A DNA stretch of 64,000 nucleotides from Flavobacteriales bacterium (GTDB taxonomy: Bacteria; Bacteroidota; Bacteroidia; Flavobacteriales_E; Vicingaceae). This document shows positions 9,217 through 17,849 of the stretch, piece after piece (position 1 is the stretch's first letter; each line of letters begins with the position of its first letter). Under the pieces are notes generated by a model. That model saw nothing but the letters and a program-made list of their open reading frames with translations. It made no database searches and had not been told where the DNA came from. The translations under genes were made by a program, and so were the position numbers. The DNA lies in the NCBI GenBank assembly GCA_020635795.1, contig JACJZD010000001.1:629001-693000 (forward strand), given 5' to 3'.

Positions 9217-11109
9217 ATGAACTATTTATCAGTAGAAGAGCTTACGAAATCGTACGGAATAAGAACCTTGTTTAATAAAATTACTTTTGGAATTGATAAG
9301 GGGCAGAAAGTGGCTTTTATTGCTAAAAATGGTACGGGAAAATCTACTTTTTTACGAATACTTGCGGGATTCGAAACTCAAGATTCGGGTAATGTTATTT
9401 TTAGAAAAGATATTAAGGTGGGTTATTTGCATCAAACCCCTCAGTTTAAGCCTGAGCATACCATATTTGAAACCATTTTTAAAGCCAATTCGCCCGAAAT
9501 AGATGCTATTAGAGAATACGAAGACGCATTGCTTCATCCAAACGATAACGAAAAAATGCAGTTGGCATTTAATAAAATGGACGAGTTACAAGCTTGGGAT
9601 TATGAAACAAGGATAAAACAAATTTTAGGACAACTAAATATTCATCATCTCGACCAAAAAATAGGAGAGCTTTCAGGAGGACAACAAAAACGTATTGCCT
9701 TGGCTCAAGTATTAATTGAAGAGCCCGATTTTATTATCTTAGATGAGCCTACCAATCACTTGGATTTAGACATGATTGAATGGTTGGAAAATCATTTGTC
9801 GAAAGAAAACATGACCATCTTAATGGTAACTCACGACAGGTATTTTTTAGAACGAGTTTGTAACGAGATTATTGAATTGGATAATGAAACCCTGTATCGT
9901 TATAAGGGAAATTACAGTTACTTTTTAGAAAAAAAACAAGAGCGTATTGAAATTTTTGAAGCCAACGTGGATAAAGCTCAAAACCTTTATAGGAAAGAGT
10001 TAGATTGGATGAGAAGAATGCCTAAGGCAAGGAGTACAAAAGCAAAATCGCGCGAAGATGCATTTTACGAAACTGAAAAAACCGCTCATCAACGTTTAGA
10101 TAAAACGAAAGTAGATATTGCTGTTAATGTGTCGCGTTTGGGTAGTAAAATTTTGGAGCTTCATCACTTAAAAAAATCGTTTGGAGATTTAACCATTTTG
10201 AATGATTTTAACTACGTTTTTAAGAAAAACGAACGTATAGGTATTGTTGGTAAAAATGGAGTTGGTAAAACCACCTTTTTAGACATTATTATGGGGTTAC
10301 AAGAAGTTGATGGTGGAAAAGTAAGTGTGGGAGAAACCGTAGTTTATGGGTATTATACCCAAGCAGGAATAAATTTAAAAGACGACAAAAAAGTTATTGA
10401 GGTAATTAAAGATATTGCTGAGTTTATCCCTTTAACCAAGGGTAAAACAATGACAGCAGCACAATTGTTGGAAAAGTTTTTGTTCCCACGTTCAATGCAC
10501 TATAATTTTGTAGAGAAGTTGAGTGGTGGTGAAAAACGTAGGTTGTATTTGTTGACCATTTTAATGAAAAACCCCAATTTCCTGATTTTAGATGAGCCAA
10601 CCAACGATTTGGATATTGTTACCTTAAATGTTCTAGAAAATTTCTTGGAAGAGTTTCAAGGGTGCTTGTTAGTGGTTACCCACGACCGTTATTTTATGGA
10701 TAAATTGGTTGACCATTTATTTGTTTTTGAAGGTGATGGGAAGATAAAAGATTATACAGGAAGGTATTCTGATTATAGATTGGAATTAAAGGAAAAAGAA
10801 GCACAAGAAAAGCAAGCTGAAAAGCAAGTAGAGAAAGAAAAAAATAACATGGCATTGGCAACTGAATTAAACAACAACATTGTCGAGAAACCAAAAAACA
10901 AACTTTCGTACAAAGAAAAATTTGAATTAGAGCAATTGGAGAAAGAATTACCAGCTCTTGAGGTTCAAAAAAGTGAATTAGAAGATAAATTGAACAACAA
11001 CATTACTGACCATCAGGAATTGTTAAAAATTACTCAAAAATTAGGGTATGTTACCAAGCAACTCGATGAGAAAACCGATCGTTGGTTAATTCTTTCAGAA
11101 TTGCAATAA
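9217..11109 (+). CDS. ABC-F family ATPase, Uup-like
   Basis: This is a soluble protein with two ABC ATPase domains and no membrane part, the ABC-F layout, so it probably acts on ribosomes or translation or replication intermediates and not in transport. Domain 1 (about 1-220) has the signature LSGGQQKRIALAQ and Walker B IILDEPTNHLD. Domain 2 (about 305-520) has Walker A GKNGVGKT, signature LSGGEKRRLYL and LILDEPTNDLD. The first Walker A reads AKNGTGKST, with Ala for the first Gly, a variant common in this phylum. The C-terminal 70 residues (KLSYKEKFELEQLEKELPAL onward) form the coiled coil typical of Uup, which binds DNA in E. coli. Confidence 0.88.
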   Translation: MNYLSVEELTKSYGIRTLFNKITFGIDKGQKVAFIAKNGTGKSTFLRILAGFETQDSGNVIFRKDIKVGYLHQTPQFKPEHTIFETIFKANSPEIDAIREYEDALLHPNDNEKMQLAFNKMDELQAWDYETRIKQILGQLNIHHLDQKIGELSGGQQKRIALAQVLIEEPDFIILDEPTNHLDLDMIEWLENHLSKENMTILMVTHDRYFLERVCNEIIELDNETLYRYKGNYSYFLEKKQERIEIFEANVDKAQNLYRKELDWMRRMPKARSTKAKSREDAFYETEKTAHQRLDKTKVDIAVNVSRLGSKILELHHLKKSFGDLTILNDFNYVFKKNERIGIVGKNGVGKTTFLDIIMGLQEVDGGKVSVGETVVYGYYTQAGINLKDDKKVIEVIKDIAEFIPLTKGKTMTAAQLLEKFLFPRSMHYNFVEKLSGGEKRRLYLLTILMKNPNFLILDEPTNDLDIVTLNVLENFLEEFQGCLLVVTHDRYFMDKLVDHLFVFEGDGKIKDYTGRYSDYRLELKEKEAQEKQAEKQVEKEKNNMALATELNNNIVEKPKNKLSYKEKFELEQLEKELPALEVQKSELEDKLNNNITDHQELLKITQKLGYVTKQLDEKTDRWLILSELQ

Positions 11110-11117
11110 TTTTAATG

Positions 11118-11201
11118 TGCCCACGACTGGACTCGAACCAGCACATGATTACTCAAACCACCCCCTCAAGATGGCGTGTCTACCAATTTCACCACGTGGG
11201 C
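11118..11201 (-). tRNA. tRNA-Leu (anticodon GAG)
   Basis: On the minus strand an 84-base cloverleaf folds with acceptor stem GCCCACG / CGTGGGC plus discriminator A at 11118. The D-arm contains AATTGGTAGACACGCC. The anticodon stem CCATC/GGTGG encloses loop TTGAGGG (anticodon GAG). A long class II variable arm follows, then the T-arm with TTCGAGT. The long variable arm and the anticodon both indicate leucine. CCA is not encoded. Confidence 0.95.
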
Positions 11202-11270
11202 ATTAAAACACAAATAAACAAAAAATAATGCTTTTAATTTAGTTCGTTAATAATTAACTAATTTTAATTC

Positions 11271-13142
11271 ATGAATTTATTGAAAATCATACCTTTAGTG
11301 TTGCTTTTTATGAGCAAGAGCGTGTGTTTTGGTCAGTTTTCTGATTTTCATAAAATGAAAATAGACTCCATTAGTCAAATTATTAATACCGCTACTCACG
11401 ATACTTCATTAGCAAAAGCCTACCTCGATTTGTCGGATGCGATGTACATGACCAACATTGATACGGTAATAAAATTGTGTGAGCAATCGATTATTGTTCT
11501 TAAACCTCATTTAATTAATAATAGTATTACAAAAAAAGAGCGCCTTAGTTATTTGAGAACTCTAGCTGGGGCATTAAATAATATTGGATTTATTTACGAT
11601 GATAAAGGAGAAATCGTAAAAGCCTTAGATTATTATCATAAATCGTTGAAGATTCGTGAAAAAATAGACGATAAACAGGGTATTGCAGAAACATTTAATA
11701 ACATCGGTATCATCTATATTAATCAAGGAGATTTAGATAGAGCGCTTGATTACTACCAGAAGTCGCTTGCTGTTAAAGAAACATTAAATGACAAAAAAAG
11801 TTTAGCCACAACACTTAATAATATTGGAGCAATTTATAGAAACAAACAAAATATTGGCTTAGCCTTGTTTTATTATAACCAATCGTTAGAATTACGACAA
11901 TCCATAAATGATAAAGCAGGTATAGCAATTTCGTTGAGTAATATAGGTACAATTTATAAAGCTGAAAATAAATTAGATACCGCCTTGCATTTTTATCAAG
12001 AATCGTTAAAAATTCGAGAAGAAATAAACGATAAGCCAGGTTTAATAAAAATACATTCAAATATTAGTGACCTTGAGTTTGAATCAAGAAACATAGAATC
12101 TGCAAAGATGCATGGACTATTATCGCTTCATCTAGCCCAAGAATTAGGATTAATTGAGGGAATAAAAAATGCAGCTCGGTTTTTAAGTGAGATTTATAAA
12201 TATGAGAAAAAATGGGAGCAAGCCTTTAATATGCAAGAGTTGTATCATCAAATGAAGGATAGTATTAGAAATACAAGTACTGAACTTAATGCGTTAAAAC
12301 AACAGTCGCAGTACGATTTGGAACGAGCTGCTAAAGAAAACGAATTGCTAGTGAAGGAAAACGATATTCAACAATTAAAAACCTTACGAAATAGAATTAC
12401 TGCTATATTCTTTATTGTAGCCTTTATTTTTACCTTAATTATAATATTATACATCTATCGAGGCTATCGTAAAAAGGTGGTAATTAATGAATTATTGGAG
12501 GTTCAAAAAAACGAGGCACAGCGTAAAAATGAAGAAAAAAACATGATGTTGAAAGAGATTCATCATCGGGTTAAAAACAGTTTGCAAGTGGTAAGTAGCT
12601 TAATTCGCTTACAAGCCAATGAAGTTGACGATGAAAGAATTGGTAAAATGTTTGAAGAAACCCAAAATAGGGTGTTGTCCATTGCTCGTTTGCATGAACA
12701 GATGTATAACTCTGAGAACTTAAAAGAAATTAATATTAAAACACACTTTACGCCTTTAATTAAAGATTTGGTTAAAGATTACAACATGGGGGTTAAAATC
12801 AATTTAAACATTGATTTACCTGATGTGGAGATGAGTTCTAAAACCTTAATTCCTTTAGGGTTGATCATTAATGAAATGATTTCTAATTCGTTGAAATATG
12901 CCTTTGTTGGTAAAACAGAAGGTGTTATTACCATTGAAATTAAACCAATAAGTGCTGTGATGTTTGAAATGATAATTGGCGATAATGGAGTTGGTATGCC
13001 AAAAGATTTTGATTTTGAAAATTCTACATCGTTAGGAACGCAATTGATACACATTTTTACTGAACAACTGAATGGAACAATCAAACGATTGGAACAAGGA
13101 GGCACTTTCTTTAAGATAGAATTCGAAAAAATGGAAGATTAA
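11271..13142 (+). CDS. TPR-containing sensor histidine kinase (HisKA_2 type)
   Basis: This protein should autophosphorylate on His and pass phosphate to a response regulator not encoded nearby. A signal peptide (about 1-21) precedes a periplasmic TPR array at about residues 90-330, with near-identical 40-residue units containing ALDYYHKSLKIREK-like motifs. One membrane segment follows at about 377-397. The cytoplasmic HisKA_2 domain has EIHHRVKNSLQVVSSL with the phosphoacceptor His at 431-432. The HATPase domain shows INEMISNSLKYAF and GDNGVGMP. HisKA_2 kinases with extracytoplasmic TPRs are frequent orphan sensors in Bacteroidota. The signal is unknown. A strong terminator follows. Confidence 0.9.
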   Translation: MNLLKIIPLVLLFMSKSVCFGQFSDFHKMKIDSISQIINTATHDTSLAKAYLDLSDAMYMTNIDTVIKLCEQSIIVLKPHLINNSITKKERLSYLRTLAGALNNIGFIYDDKGEIVKALDYYHKSLKIREKIDDKQGIAETFNNIGIIYINQGDLDRALDYYQKSLAVKETLNDKKSLATTLNNIGAIYRNKQNIGLALFYYNQSLELRQSINDKAGIAISLSNIGTIYKAENKLDTALHFYQESLKIREEINDKPGLIKIHSNISDLEFESRNIESAKMHGLLSLHLAQELGLIEGIKNAARFLSEIYKYEKKWEQAFNMQELYHQMKDSIRNTSTELNALKQQSQYDLERAAKENELLVKENDIQQLKTLRNRITAIFFIVAFIFTLIIILYIYRGYRKKVVINELLEVQKNEAQRKNEEKNMMLKEIHHRVKNSLQVVSSLIRLQANEVDDERIGKMFEETQNRVLSIARLHEQMYNSENLKEINIKTHFTPLIKDLVKDYNMGVKINLNIDLPDVEMSSKTLIPLGLIINEMISNSLKYAFVGKTEGVITIEIKPISAVMFEMIIGDNGVGMPKDFDFENSTSLGTQLIHIFTEQLNGTIKRLEQGGTFFKIEFEKMED

Positions 13143-13148
13143 TAAATA

Positions 13149-13178
13149 AAAAAATCCCGTTATTTAACGGGATTTTTT
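13149..13178. terminator. Bidirectional intrinsic terminator
   Basis: A perfect 13-bp stem (AAAAAATCCCGTT with its complement) around loop ATTT lies 7 bases after the histidine kinase stop. T-runs occur on both strands, so it can end the kinase transcript (+) and the tRNA-Lys transcript (-). Confidence 0.9.
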
Positions 13179-13179
13179 G

Positions 13180-13252
13180 TGACCTGGCTGGGATTCGAAC
13201 CCAGGACCCTTTCATTAAAAGTGAAATGCTCTACCGGCTGAGCTACCAGGTC
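13180..13252 (-). tRNA. tRNA-Lys (anticodon TTT)
   Basis: A 73-base cloverleaf on the minus strand has acceptor stem GACCTGG / CCAGGTC with discriminator A, D-arm GCTCAGCCGGTAGAGC, anticodon stem TTTCA/TGAAA enclosing loop CTTTTAA (anticodon TTT) and T-arm CTGGG TTCGAAT CCCAG. CCA is not encoded. Confidence 0.96.
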
Positions 13253-13267
13253 TCCTAAAAAGGAGTG

Positions 13268-13298
13268 CAAATATAATTTCCTTATTTTAATTAGCAAA
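13268..13298 (-). promoter_or_regulatory. Bacteroidota-type promoter of tRNA-Lys
   Basis: Reading the minus strand, TTTG (13298-13295) is followed after exactly 19 bases by TATATTTG (13275-13268), matching the Bacteroidota primary sigma consensus TTTG-N19-TANNTTTG. Transcription would start a few bases before the tRNA 5' end at 13252. Confidence 0.8.
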
Positions 13299-13349
13299 AC
13301 ATATACTGGCTTTTTTTCCGTTTTTATTTCAAGCTACTGATAAACAGTG

Positions 13350-14513
13350 TTATTCAAGGATTTGACAGCGCTCAAATTCTTTACTTCGGTCAAATAAATA
13401 ACGGTAAGTATGATAGGTTCGGTAAACTTTAGCTCCTAAATTTTCGCTCACTTTTAGCATTTTTGGATTAAAATCGCCAATCCAAGTTAAAACTGTTTGT
13501 TGGTATCGATTTAAAGGAACAATATTATCTTGACTCCACTTAATCATAGCGGCTTCAATACCTTTACCTTGGAACTTACGGCTAACACCAAAAACAATTC
13601 CTACCATAGTAGTGCGTTGTATTTTCCATTTGTAGTAAAGAAACTTGAGTTTGCCCCACCAGTTTAGATTACCGTTAACGTGTTTAAAAATTTCGTTGAG
13701 TTCGGGGATGTTTATAAAAAAGGCAATTGGCGAATCTTTGTAATAGACAAAAATCATGATGTCTTTGTCGTAAATGGGTTTTAAGGTCTGCATAATTTCT
13801 CGTGCAGTTTTTAAGGTCATGTCCTTAAAATTATTGTGTCCACCCCAAGCATCGTTATAAACCGTTCTAAAGTTAGCAGCTATTTGGTCTAAACTTAATT
13901 TTCTAACATTGGCAATGGAATATTCTTTTCGTTGAAAAATTCGTTCGCTTTTTTCTGCAAATAAATCGTTTACAGGTGTTTTCATGTCGCGTTTGTACAT
14001 CAACTGCTTGTAATAAATTTGAAAGCCGTAATCTTCAAAAAAATTAACATAATATGGAGGGTTGTAGTTCATGCCATAACTACTCATTTCGGTGAAATTT
14101 TCAGCCAGCAAACCCCAAAACATGTTTTTTTCTCCAAAATTAATTGGGCCATCCATAGCTTCCATACCATGTTGTTGTAACCATTCTTTGGCAGTATCAA
14201 ACAATTTAAAAGCAGCAGTTTTATCGTTTATACATTCAAAAAAACCTAAACCACCAGTTGGTTGTTTAAACGACTCGGCCAACTCATAATTTATAAAAGC
14301 AGCAATTCGCCCTATGGTCTTGTTTTGGTGGTCTTTTAAAATCCAGCGAATAATTTTGCCGGTAGTATGAGCTTTGTTTTGTTTGGGGTCGAAAACCTTT
14401 TCTATATCTTGTTTAATGTGAGGTATCCAATTTTTATCGTTTTTATAGATGAGCCAAGGTAAGTTTAAAAAATCTTGAGTTGTTTGCTTATTGGTTACTT
14501 CTATAATTTGCAT
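13350..14513 (-). CDS. GNAT-fold acyltransferase-like protein
   Basis: This 388-residue protein (from the start at 14513, MQIIEVTNKQ) has a C-terminal segment resembling a GNAT domain: an IMIFVYYKDSPIAFF strand and GIVFGVSRKFQGKGIEAAM, which matches the acetyl-CoA-binding RxxGxG/A region. The N-terminal half (FLNLPWLIYKNDKNWIP, GRIAAFIN) resembles a second, degenerate GNAT half, as seen in a Bacteroidota family of unassigned double-GNAT proteins. The substrate cannot be predicted. An ATG at 14543 would add ten residues, but it overlaps the divergent promoter region. It is transcribed divergently from the SDR gene. Confidence 0.7.
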   Translation of the reverse strand: MQIIEVTNKQTTQDFLNLPWLIYKNDKNWIPHIKQDIEKVFDPKQNKAHTTGKIIRWILKDHQNKTIGRIAAFINYELAESFKQPTGGLGFFECINDKTAAFKLFDTAKEWLQQHGMEAMDGPINFGEKNMFWGLLAENFTEMSSYGMNYNPPYYVNFFEDYGFQIYYKQLMYKRDMKTPVNDLFAEKSERIFQRKEYSIANVRKLSLDQIAANFRTVYNDAWGGHNNFKDMTLKTAREIMQTLKPIYDKDIMIFVYYKDSPIAFFINIPELNEIFKHVNGNLNWWGKLKFLYYKWKIQRTTMVGIVFGVSRKFQGKGIEAAMIKWSQDNIVPLNRYQQTVLTWIGDFNPKMLKVSENLGAKVYRTYHTYRYLFDRSKEFERCQILE

Positions 14514-14518
14514 TTGTA

Positions 14519-14526
14519 TATCTTTG
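14519..14526 (+). promoter_or_regulatory. Candidate -7 box for the SDR gene
   Basis: TATCTTTG matches TANNTTTG and lies 43 bases before the SDR start at 14570. No clear -33 TTTG was found at the ideal distance, so this remains a candidate. Confidence 0.45.
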
Positions 14527-14569
14527 TTTGCAAAAGTGAGCATTAAAATTGCTGCTTAAAAATTTGTGC

Positions 14570-15376
14570 ATGAAAAATAAAGTAGTCATTATTACAGGAG
14601 CATCATCGGGCATTGGTAAAGCTTGTGCTGAAAAGTTTGGAAACGAAGGTGCTAAGTTGGTTATAACAGGTAGAAATGCTACCAATTTAGAAGAAACAGC
14701 CCAATGGTTAACACAAAAAGGAATAGAAGTTTTAAGTGTAGTTTCTGATGTTGCTCTTGCAGCAGATTGCAAACGAATAATTGACGAAACCATTGCCAAG
14801 TTTGGTAAAATAGATGTGTTGATTAATAATGCAGGAATATCGATGCGAGCTATTTTAAATGATACCGAATTGAGTGTGATTGAACAAGTAATGCAGATTA
14901 ACTTTTTTGGAACGCTGTATTGTACCAAATATGCTTTGCCACATTTGTTAAAAGAAAAAGGTTCGGTAGTTGGCGTTTCTTCTATTGCTGGTTTTGTGGG
15001 TTTACCCGGAAGAACAGGTTATTCAGCTTCGAAGTTTGCCATGCAAGGTTTTTTGGAGGCTTTGCGTACCGAAAACATCAAGAAAGGATTGCACGTAATG
15101 ATTGCTTGCCCAGGATTTACAGCATCTAACATACGAAATACTGCTTTGGCTGCCGATGGTAGTGCTCAAGGAGAATCGCCACGAGAAGAAGATAAAATGA
15201 TGACTGCCGAAGAAGTGGCAACTCACATTTACAATGGCGTAGTAAACCGTAAACGACAAGTGGTATTAACTGCACAAGGAAAATTGGTGGTGTTTTTAAG
15301 TAAATTTTTTCCAGCATTTGTTTCTAAAATGGTGTACAACACCATGGCTAAAGAACCGAATACACCATTGAGTTAA
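14570..15376 (+). CDS. SDR family oxidoreductase
   Basis: This is a classical short-chain dehydrogenase/reductase of 268 residues using NAD(P)H. The cofactor motif TGASSGIG is near the N-terminus, followed by INNAGIS, the catalytic Ser in VSSIAGF and the catalytic YSASK. The C-terminal region resembles the DHRS7B-like branch (SDR family, membrane-associated tail LVVFLSKFFPAFVSKMVY). The ATG at 14570 (MKNKVVIITG) is chosen because it places the Rossmann strand at residue 4; an in-frame TTG lies 21 bases upstream. The substrate is unknown. The gene is not tightly coupled to aroK. Confidence 0.85.
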   Translation: MKNKVVIITGASSGIGKACAEKFGNEGAKLVITGRNATNLEETAQWLTQKGIEVLSVVSDVALAADCKRIIDETIAKFGKIDVLINNAGISMRAILNDTELSVIEQVMQINFFGTLYCTKYALPHLLKEKGSVVGVSSIAGFVGLPGRTGYSASKFAMQGFLEALRTENIKKGLHVMIACPGFTASNIRNTALAADGSAQGESPREEDKMMTAEEVATHIYNGVVNRKRQVVLTAQGKLVVFLSKFFPAFVSKMVYNTMAKEPNTPLS

Positions 15377-15415
15377 AAAGTATAAAGTTGAAAGAAAAAA
15401 GTATTTAAATACGTC

Positions 15416-15436
15416 ATGGCGGACCTAAGCCGCCAT
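15416..15436. repeat. Short palindrome upstream of aroK
   Basis: ATGGCGG (15416-15422) and CCGCCAT (15430-15436) form a 7-bp stem around ACCTAAG, 8 bases before the aroK ATG. In the mRNA it could sit close to the ribosome binding region. It resembles dispersed GC-rich hairpins of this phylum. Confidence 0.5.
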
Positions 15437-15444
15437 CTATATCA

Positions 15445-15963
15445 ATGAACAACAAAAACAACATATTTTTAGTAGGCTTTATGGGTAGCGGAAAATCTAC
15501 CTTGGGCAAGAAATTGGCAGCAAAACTAAATATGACTTTTTTTGATTTAGACCAATTGATTGAAGAAAAGGAAGGAAAAACGATTGCTGAAATTTTTAGC
15601 CAACATGGAGAAACCTATTTTAGAGATTTAGAAACTACTGTTTTAAAACAAACCATAAACCAGCACCAAGGTTTTGTATTGGCTTTAGGAGGTGGCACGC
15701 CTATTTTTAACAATAACATGGAACTGGTAAATCAAAATGGCACGAGTGTTTATTTAAAATACAATGCGGGCATGTTAAGTTCCCGTTTGTTAACAGCCAA
15801 GCAACAACGACCATTAATTGCTGGTAAAAACGAAATAGAACTTAAACAGTTTGTATCTGATTTATTAACTCAACGCGAACCGTATTACTTAAAAAGTAAA
15901 TTGGTGGTTGAAGGGAATAATATTTCAGCTAACGATATTTTAGAAAGATTGGGTAAGAATTAG
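15445..15963 (+). CDS. aroK: Shikimate kinase
   Basis: The enzyme phosphorylates shikimate at O3 using ATP, the fifth step toward chorismate. The 172-residue protein has Walker A GFMGSGKST, the shikimate-binding DLDQLIEEKEG and FRDLE, and the LGGGTP motif. The lid region follows (TAKQQRPLI). All expected residues are present. It supplies the same pathway as aroF and the trp operon, although these lie on the opposite strand. The last 30 codons have a diverged second copy at 17673-17777, indicating that the region was rearranged. Confidence 0.93.
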   Translation: MNNKNNIFLVGFMGSGKSTLGKKLAAKLNMTFFDLDQLIEEKEGKTIAEIFSQHGETYFRDLETTVLKQTINQHQGFVLALGGGTPIFNNNMELVNQNGTSVYLKYNAGMLSSRLLTAKQQRPLIAGKNEIELKQFVSDLLTQREPYYLKSKLVVEGNNISANDILERLGKN

Positions 15964-15969
15964 TCAGGT

Positions 15970-16650
15970 TTATTTCAAATCAAGTTTTGCAATTTTATCA
16001 CCGATAAGTATTTCTTTCATCTCTTGCTCTAATACACCAAATTCGTCTTTGTAAACTTTTTTAATAAATTGTCCATCTTTCATTAAATGGATTTCATCAC
16101 AGATATCGTTTAATGTTGAAAATATATGGGAAGAGATTATTATCGTTTTGCCCAATTTTTTTAGCTCTTTTAAAATGTCGAGTATGATAATGTTGCTTTG
16201 AATATCTACACCATTAAAAGGTTCGTCAAATATCAAATACTCGTTTTCTTGAAACAAAATGGCCATTAATGCCAGTTTCTTTTTCATGCCAGTTGAATAC
16301 GTATTGGCATATTGGTTAAGTGGCAAGTCAAAAACGTTTCTAGCCTCCAAGTTACCTATTTGTTTATCTCGCGCATTGCAAAGTAATTGTATGTATTCTT
16401 TTCCTGTAATTTTTGAAAAATAAAAAGGTTCTGTTTGTAAGTATCCGATGTGGTCTTTAAGTGGGTTAAAGTTTGCAGAAATTATCCCGTCAAACTTTTC
16501 TATACCTGTAATACAATTGAATAGAGTGGTTTTTCCAGCACCATTTTCTCCAACAATACCATAAACCTTTCCTTCTTCAAAAGTTAGGTTGATGTTCGAC
16601 AAAACTTTTTTTGACCCGAACGATTTATATAAGTTTTCAATTTTTATCAT
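15970..16650 (-). CDS. ABC transporter ATP-binding protein
   Basis: This single-domain ABC ATPase of 226 residues has Walker A GENGAGKTT, a variant signature YSTGMKKKLALM and Walker B YLIFDEPFNGVD, followed by the H-loop ISSHIF. The signature form is typical of export-type or bacitracin-like ATPases (ABC-2 family). Its start codon overlaps the stop of the membrane gene upstream (ATGA), so the two almost certainly form one transporter. The substrate is unknown. The pair lies between intact aroK and a leftover aroK 3' end. Confidence 0.88.
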   Translation of the reverse strand: MIKIENLYKSFGSKKVLSNINLTFEEGKVYGIVGENGAGKTTLFNCITGIEKFDGIISANFNPLKDHIGYLQTEPFYFSKITGKEYIQLLCNARDKQIGNLEARNVFDLPLNQYANTYSTGMKKKLALMAILFQENEYLIFDEPFNGVDIQSNIIILDILKELKKLGKTIIISSHIFSTLNDICDEIHLMKDGQFIKKVYKDEFGVLEQEMKEILIGDKIAKLDLK

Positions 16651-17570
16651 TCTAAAATATCTTTGAGGCGTTTAGCAGATTGCATATAGAAAAAAGGAAT
16701 TAGCCCTAATAAAAAAGGAGGAATTGCAATACTAATGGCAAACAAAACGCCTTGAGGTAAATTCATTTTTTGTGGATAGGTTGAATATTTTGCTAGTATA
16801 ATAGTTACTAAATAACAATAACCTAAGAGCTGAAAACCTATAATGGCATGTATGTTTTGTTTGAAAAAATACAACATAACCAATGTTATGGGCAGCGTAA
16901 TTAAGGTTGAAAACAATATGGCGGTTTTTATTTTATCAAAAAGAAACTTGTTTACACTTAACTTATGAACCCAAACATAAAATTCGCTTTCGGGTTCGTT
17001 ATAAAATGAAAAACAGACCAAAAAAGCCAATATTAGCGAGAAGATACCCAAATTAAAGTTTTGATAAATTACAGACATTGCGGTAAGGAAATAACTTAAA
17101 GCAAAGATTAAAAACCAACTTCTAAACCCAACAATAAACTCGAATGGTTTTTTATAAAAAGGAGTAGGGATGGTTAATGAAAATTGTTTTCCGTTATTGT
17201 AAAAAATTAAAACCATTGAAATAAATAGCACAATTAATGCTGAATAAAATGCTTTATAAATACATAGGAACAATATAAATGGAGCAATAGTAATTAAGTT
17301 TTCAAGGAGCCTAATTTTATAATAAAAAGAGATGGTAAAAGTAAATTTTAAAAAATTATTTTTTTTGATTTCGTTATGTTTAAAAACTAACCCAGTGGCA
17401 AGAATAGCGTAGATATAATTGGCAAAAGTTGTTGTGGTGAACAAGTAAATGGAAAAACCATAAAACGTTATCAGCACTATTAAAAAACCTAACCACGGTT
17501 GTAAGCCAAAATCTATCAATTGCCTTTTTAGCAGTATAAATTGAAGATTGAAATAGTTAAGCAAAGTCAT
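16647..17570 (-). CDS. Polytopic membrane protein, likely ABC permease
   Basis: This 307-residue hydrophobic protein has about seven or eight predicted membrane segments, for example WLGFLIVLITFYGFSIYLF and FNLGIFSLILAFLVCFSFY. No family is recognisable by eye. The role as permease partner is inferred from the 4-base overlap with the downstream ABC ATPase gene. The charged FYNEPESEFYVWVHKLS loop lies mid-protein. The gene starts at 17570, facing the aroK remnant. Confidence 0.75.
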   Translation of the reverse strand: MTLLNYFNLQFILLKRQLIDFGLQPWLGFLIVLITFYGFSIYLFTTTTFANYIYAILATGLVFKHNEIKKNNFLKFTFTISFYYKIRLLENLITIAPFILFLCIYKAFYSALIVLFISMVLIFYNNGKQFSLTIPTPFYKKPFEFIVGFRSWFLIFALSYFLTAMSVIYQNFNLGIFSLILAFLVCFSFYNEPESEFYVWVHKLSVNKFLFDKIKTAILFSTLITLPITLVMLYFFKQNIHAIIGFQLLGYCYLVTIILAKYSTYPQKMNLPQGVLFAISIAIPPFLLGLIPFFYMQSAKRLKDILE

Positions 17571-17672
17571 TGTTACGTTACTGGTTCACAAATATAAATG
17601 GACAAAAAGTTACTTGTCAAAAATACCTTTTTATAGCTGATAAATAGGAGGATTAAATGGGCGATATGTTAA

Positions 17673-17777
17673 AAAATATTAACGAAACGTGAACCGTTTT
17701 ATTTACAAAGTAAGTTAGTAGTTGAAGGGAATAACATTACGGCATATGATGTTGTCGAAGGGTTGAATAGGATTTAA
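17673..17777 (+). pseudogene. Remnant of a second shikimate kinase gene (3' end only)
   Basis: Frame KILTKREPFYLQSKLVV continues EGNNITAYDVVEGLNRI and ends with TAA at 17775-17777. It aligns without gaps to the end of intact AroK (LLTQREPYYLKSKLVV, EGNNISANDILERLGKN). By hand count about 67 of 90 bases and 19 of 29 residues agree, with many differences at third codon positions, so it is a homologous copy that evolved as a gene before being truncated. The frame is closed by TAA at 17670-17672, and no kinase motifs remain. Its stop codon forms part of the adjacent attC-like site. Confidence 0.85.
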
Positions 17778-17837
17778 CGGCTCGGCTATGAGCAGTAGCA
17801 TCCCGCAGGGTGCTATTGCTTATAGGTTTTGTTGTAC
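17772..17837 (-). mobile_element. attC-like recombination site A (cassette A 3' end)
   Basis: Read on the minus strand, the site ends in GTTAAAT, which fits the integron core GTTRRRY exactly; the other end is GTACAAC, close to RYYYAAC. Between them an imperfect hairpin forms from CTATGAGCAGTAGCATCCC (17786-17804) and GGGTGCTATTGCTTATAG (17808-17825). It has two G-T wobbles and one unpaired T at 17801, the extrahelical-base layout of attC sites. It lies directly downstream of the minus-strand gene 17850-18539. The same pattern recurs at 26406-26465. Confidence 0.7.
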
Positions 17838-17849
17838 TTAATTATTGTT

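Noticed and set aside
9230..9360. Loss of function in the first ABC domain of the Uup-like protein (Ala in Walker A)
   Set aside because: The Lys and Ser/Thr of Walker A are intact and the Ala variant is common in homologues of this phylum.
12779..13105. Minus-strand ORF of 108 codons inside the histidine kinase gene
   Set aside because: It is antisense to the conserved ATPase domain and has no recognisable features.
14488..14928. Minus-strand ORF of 146 codons over the SDR gene
   Set aside because: It is antisense to the SDR cofactor-binding region; the SDR frame carries all family motifs.
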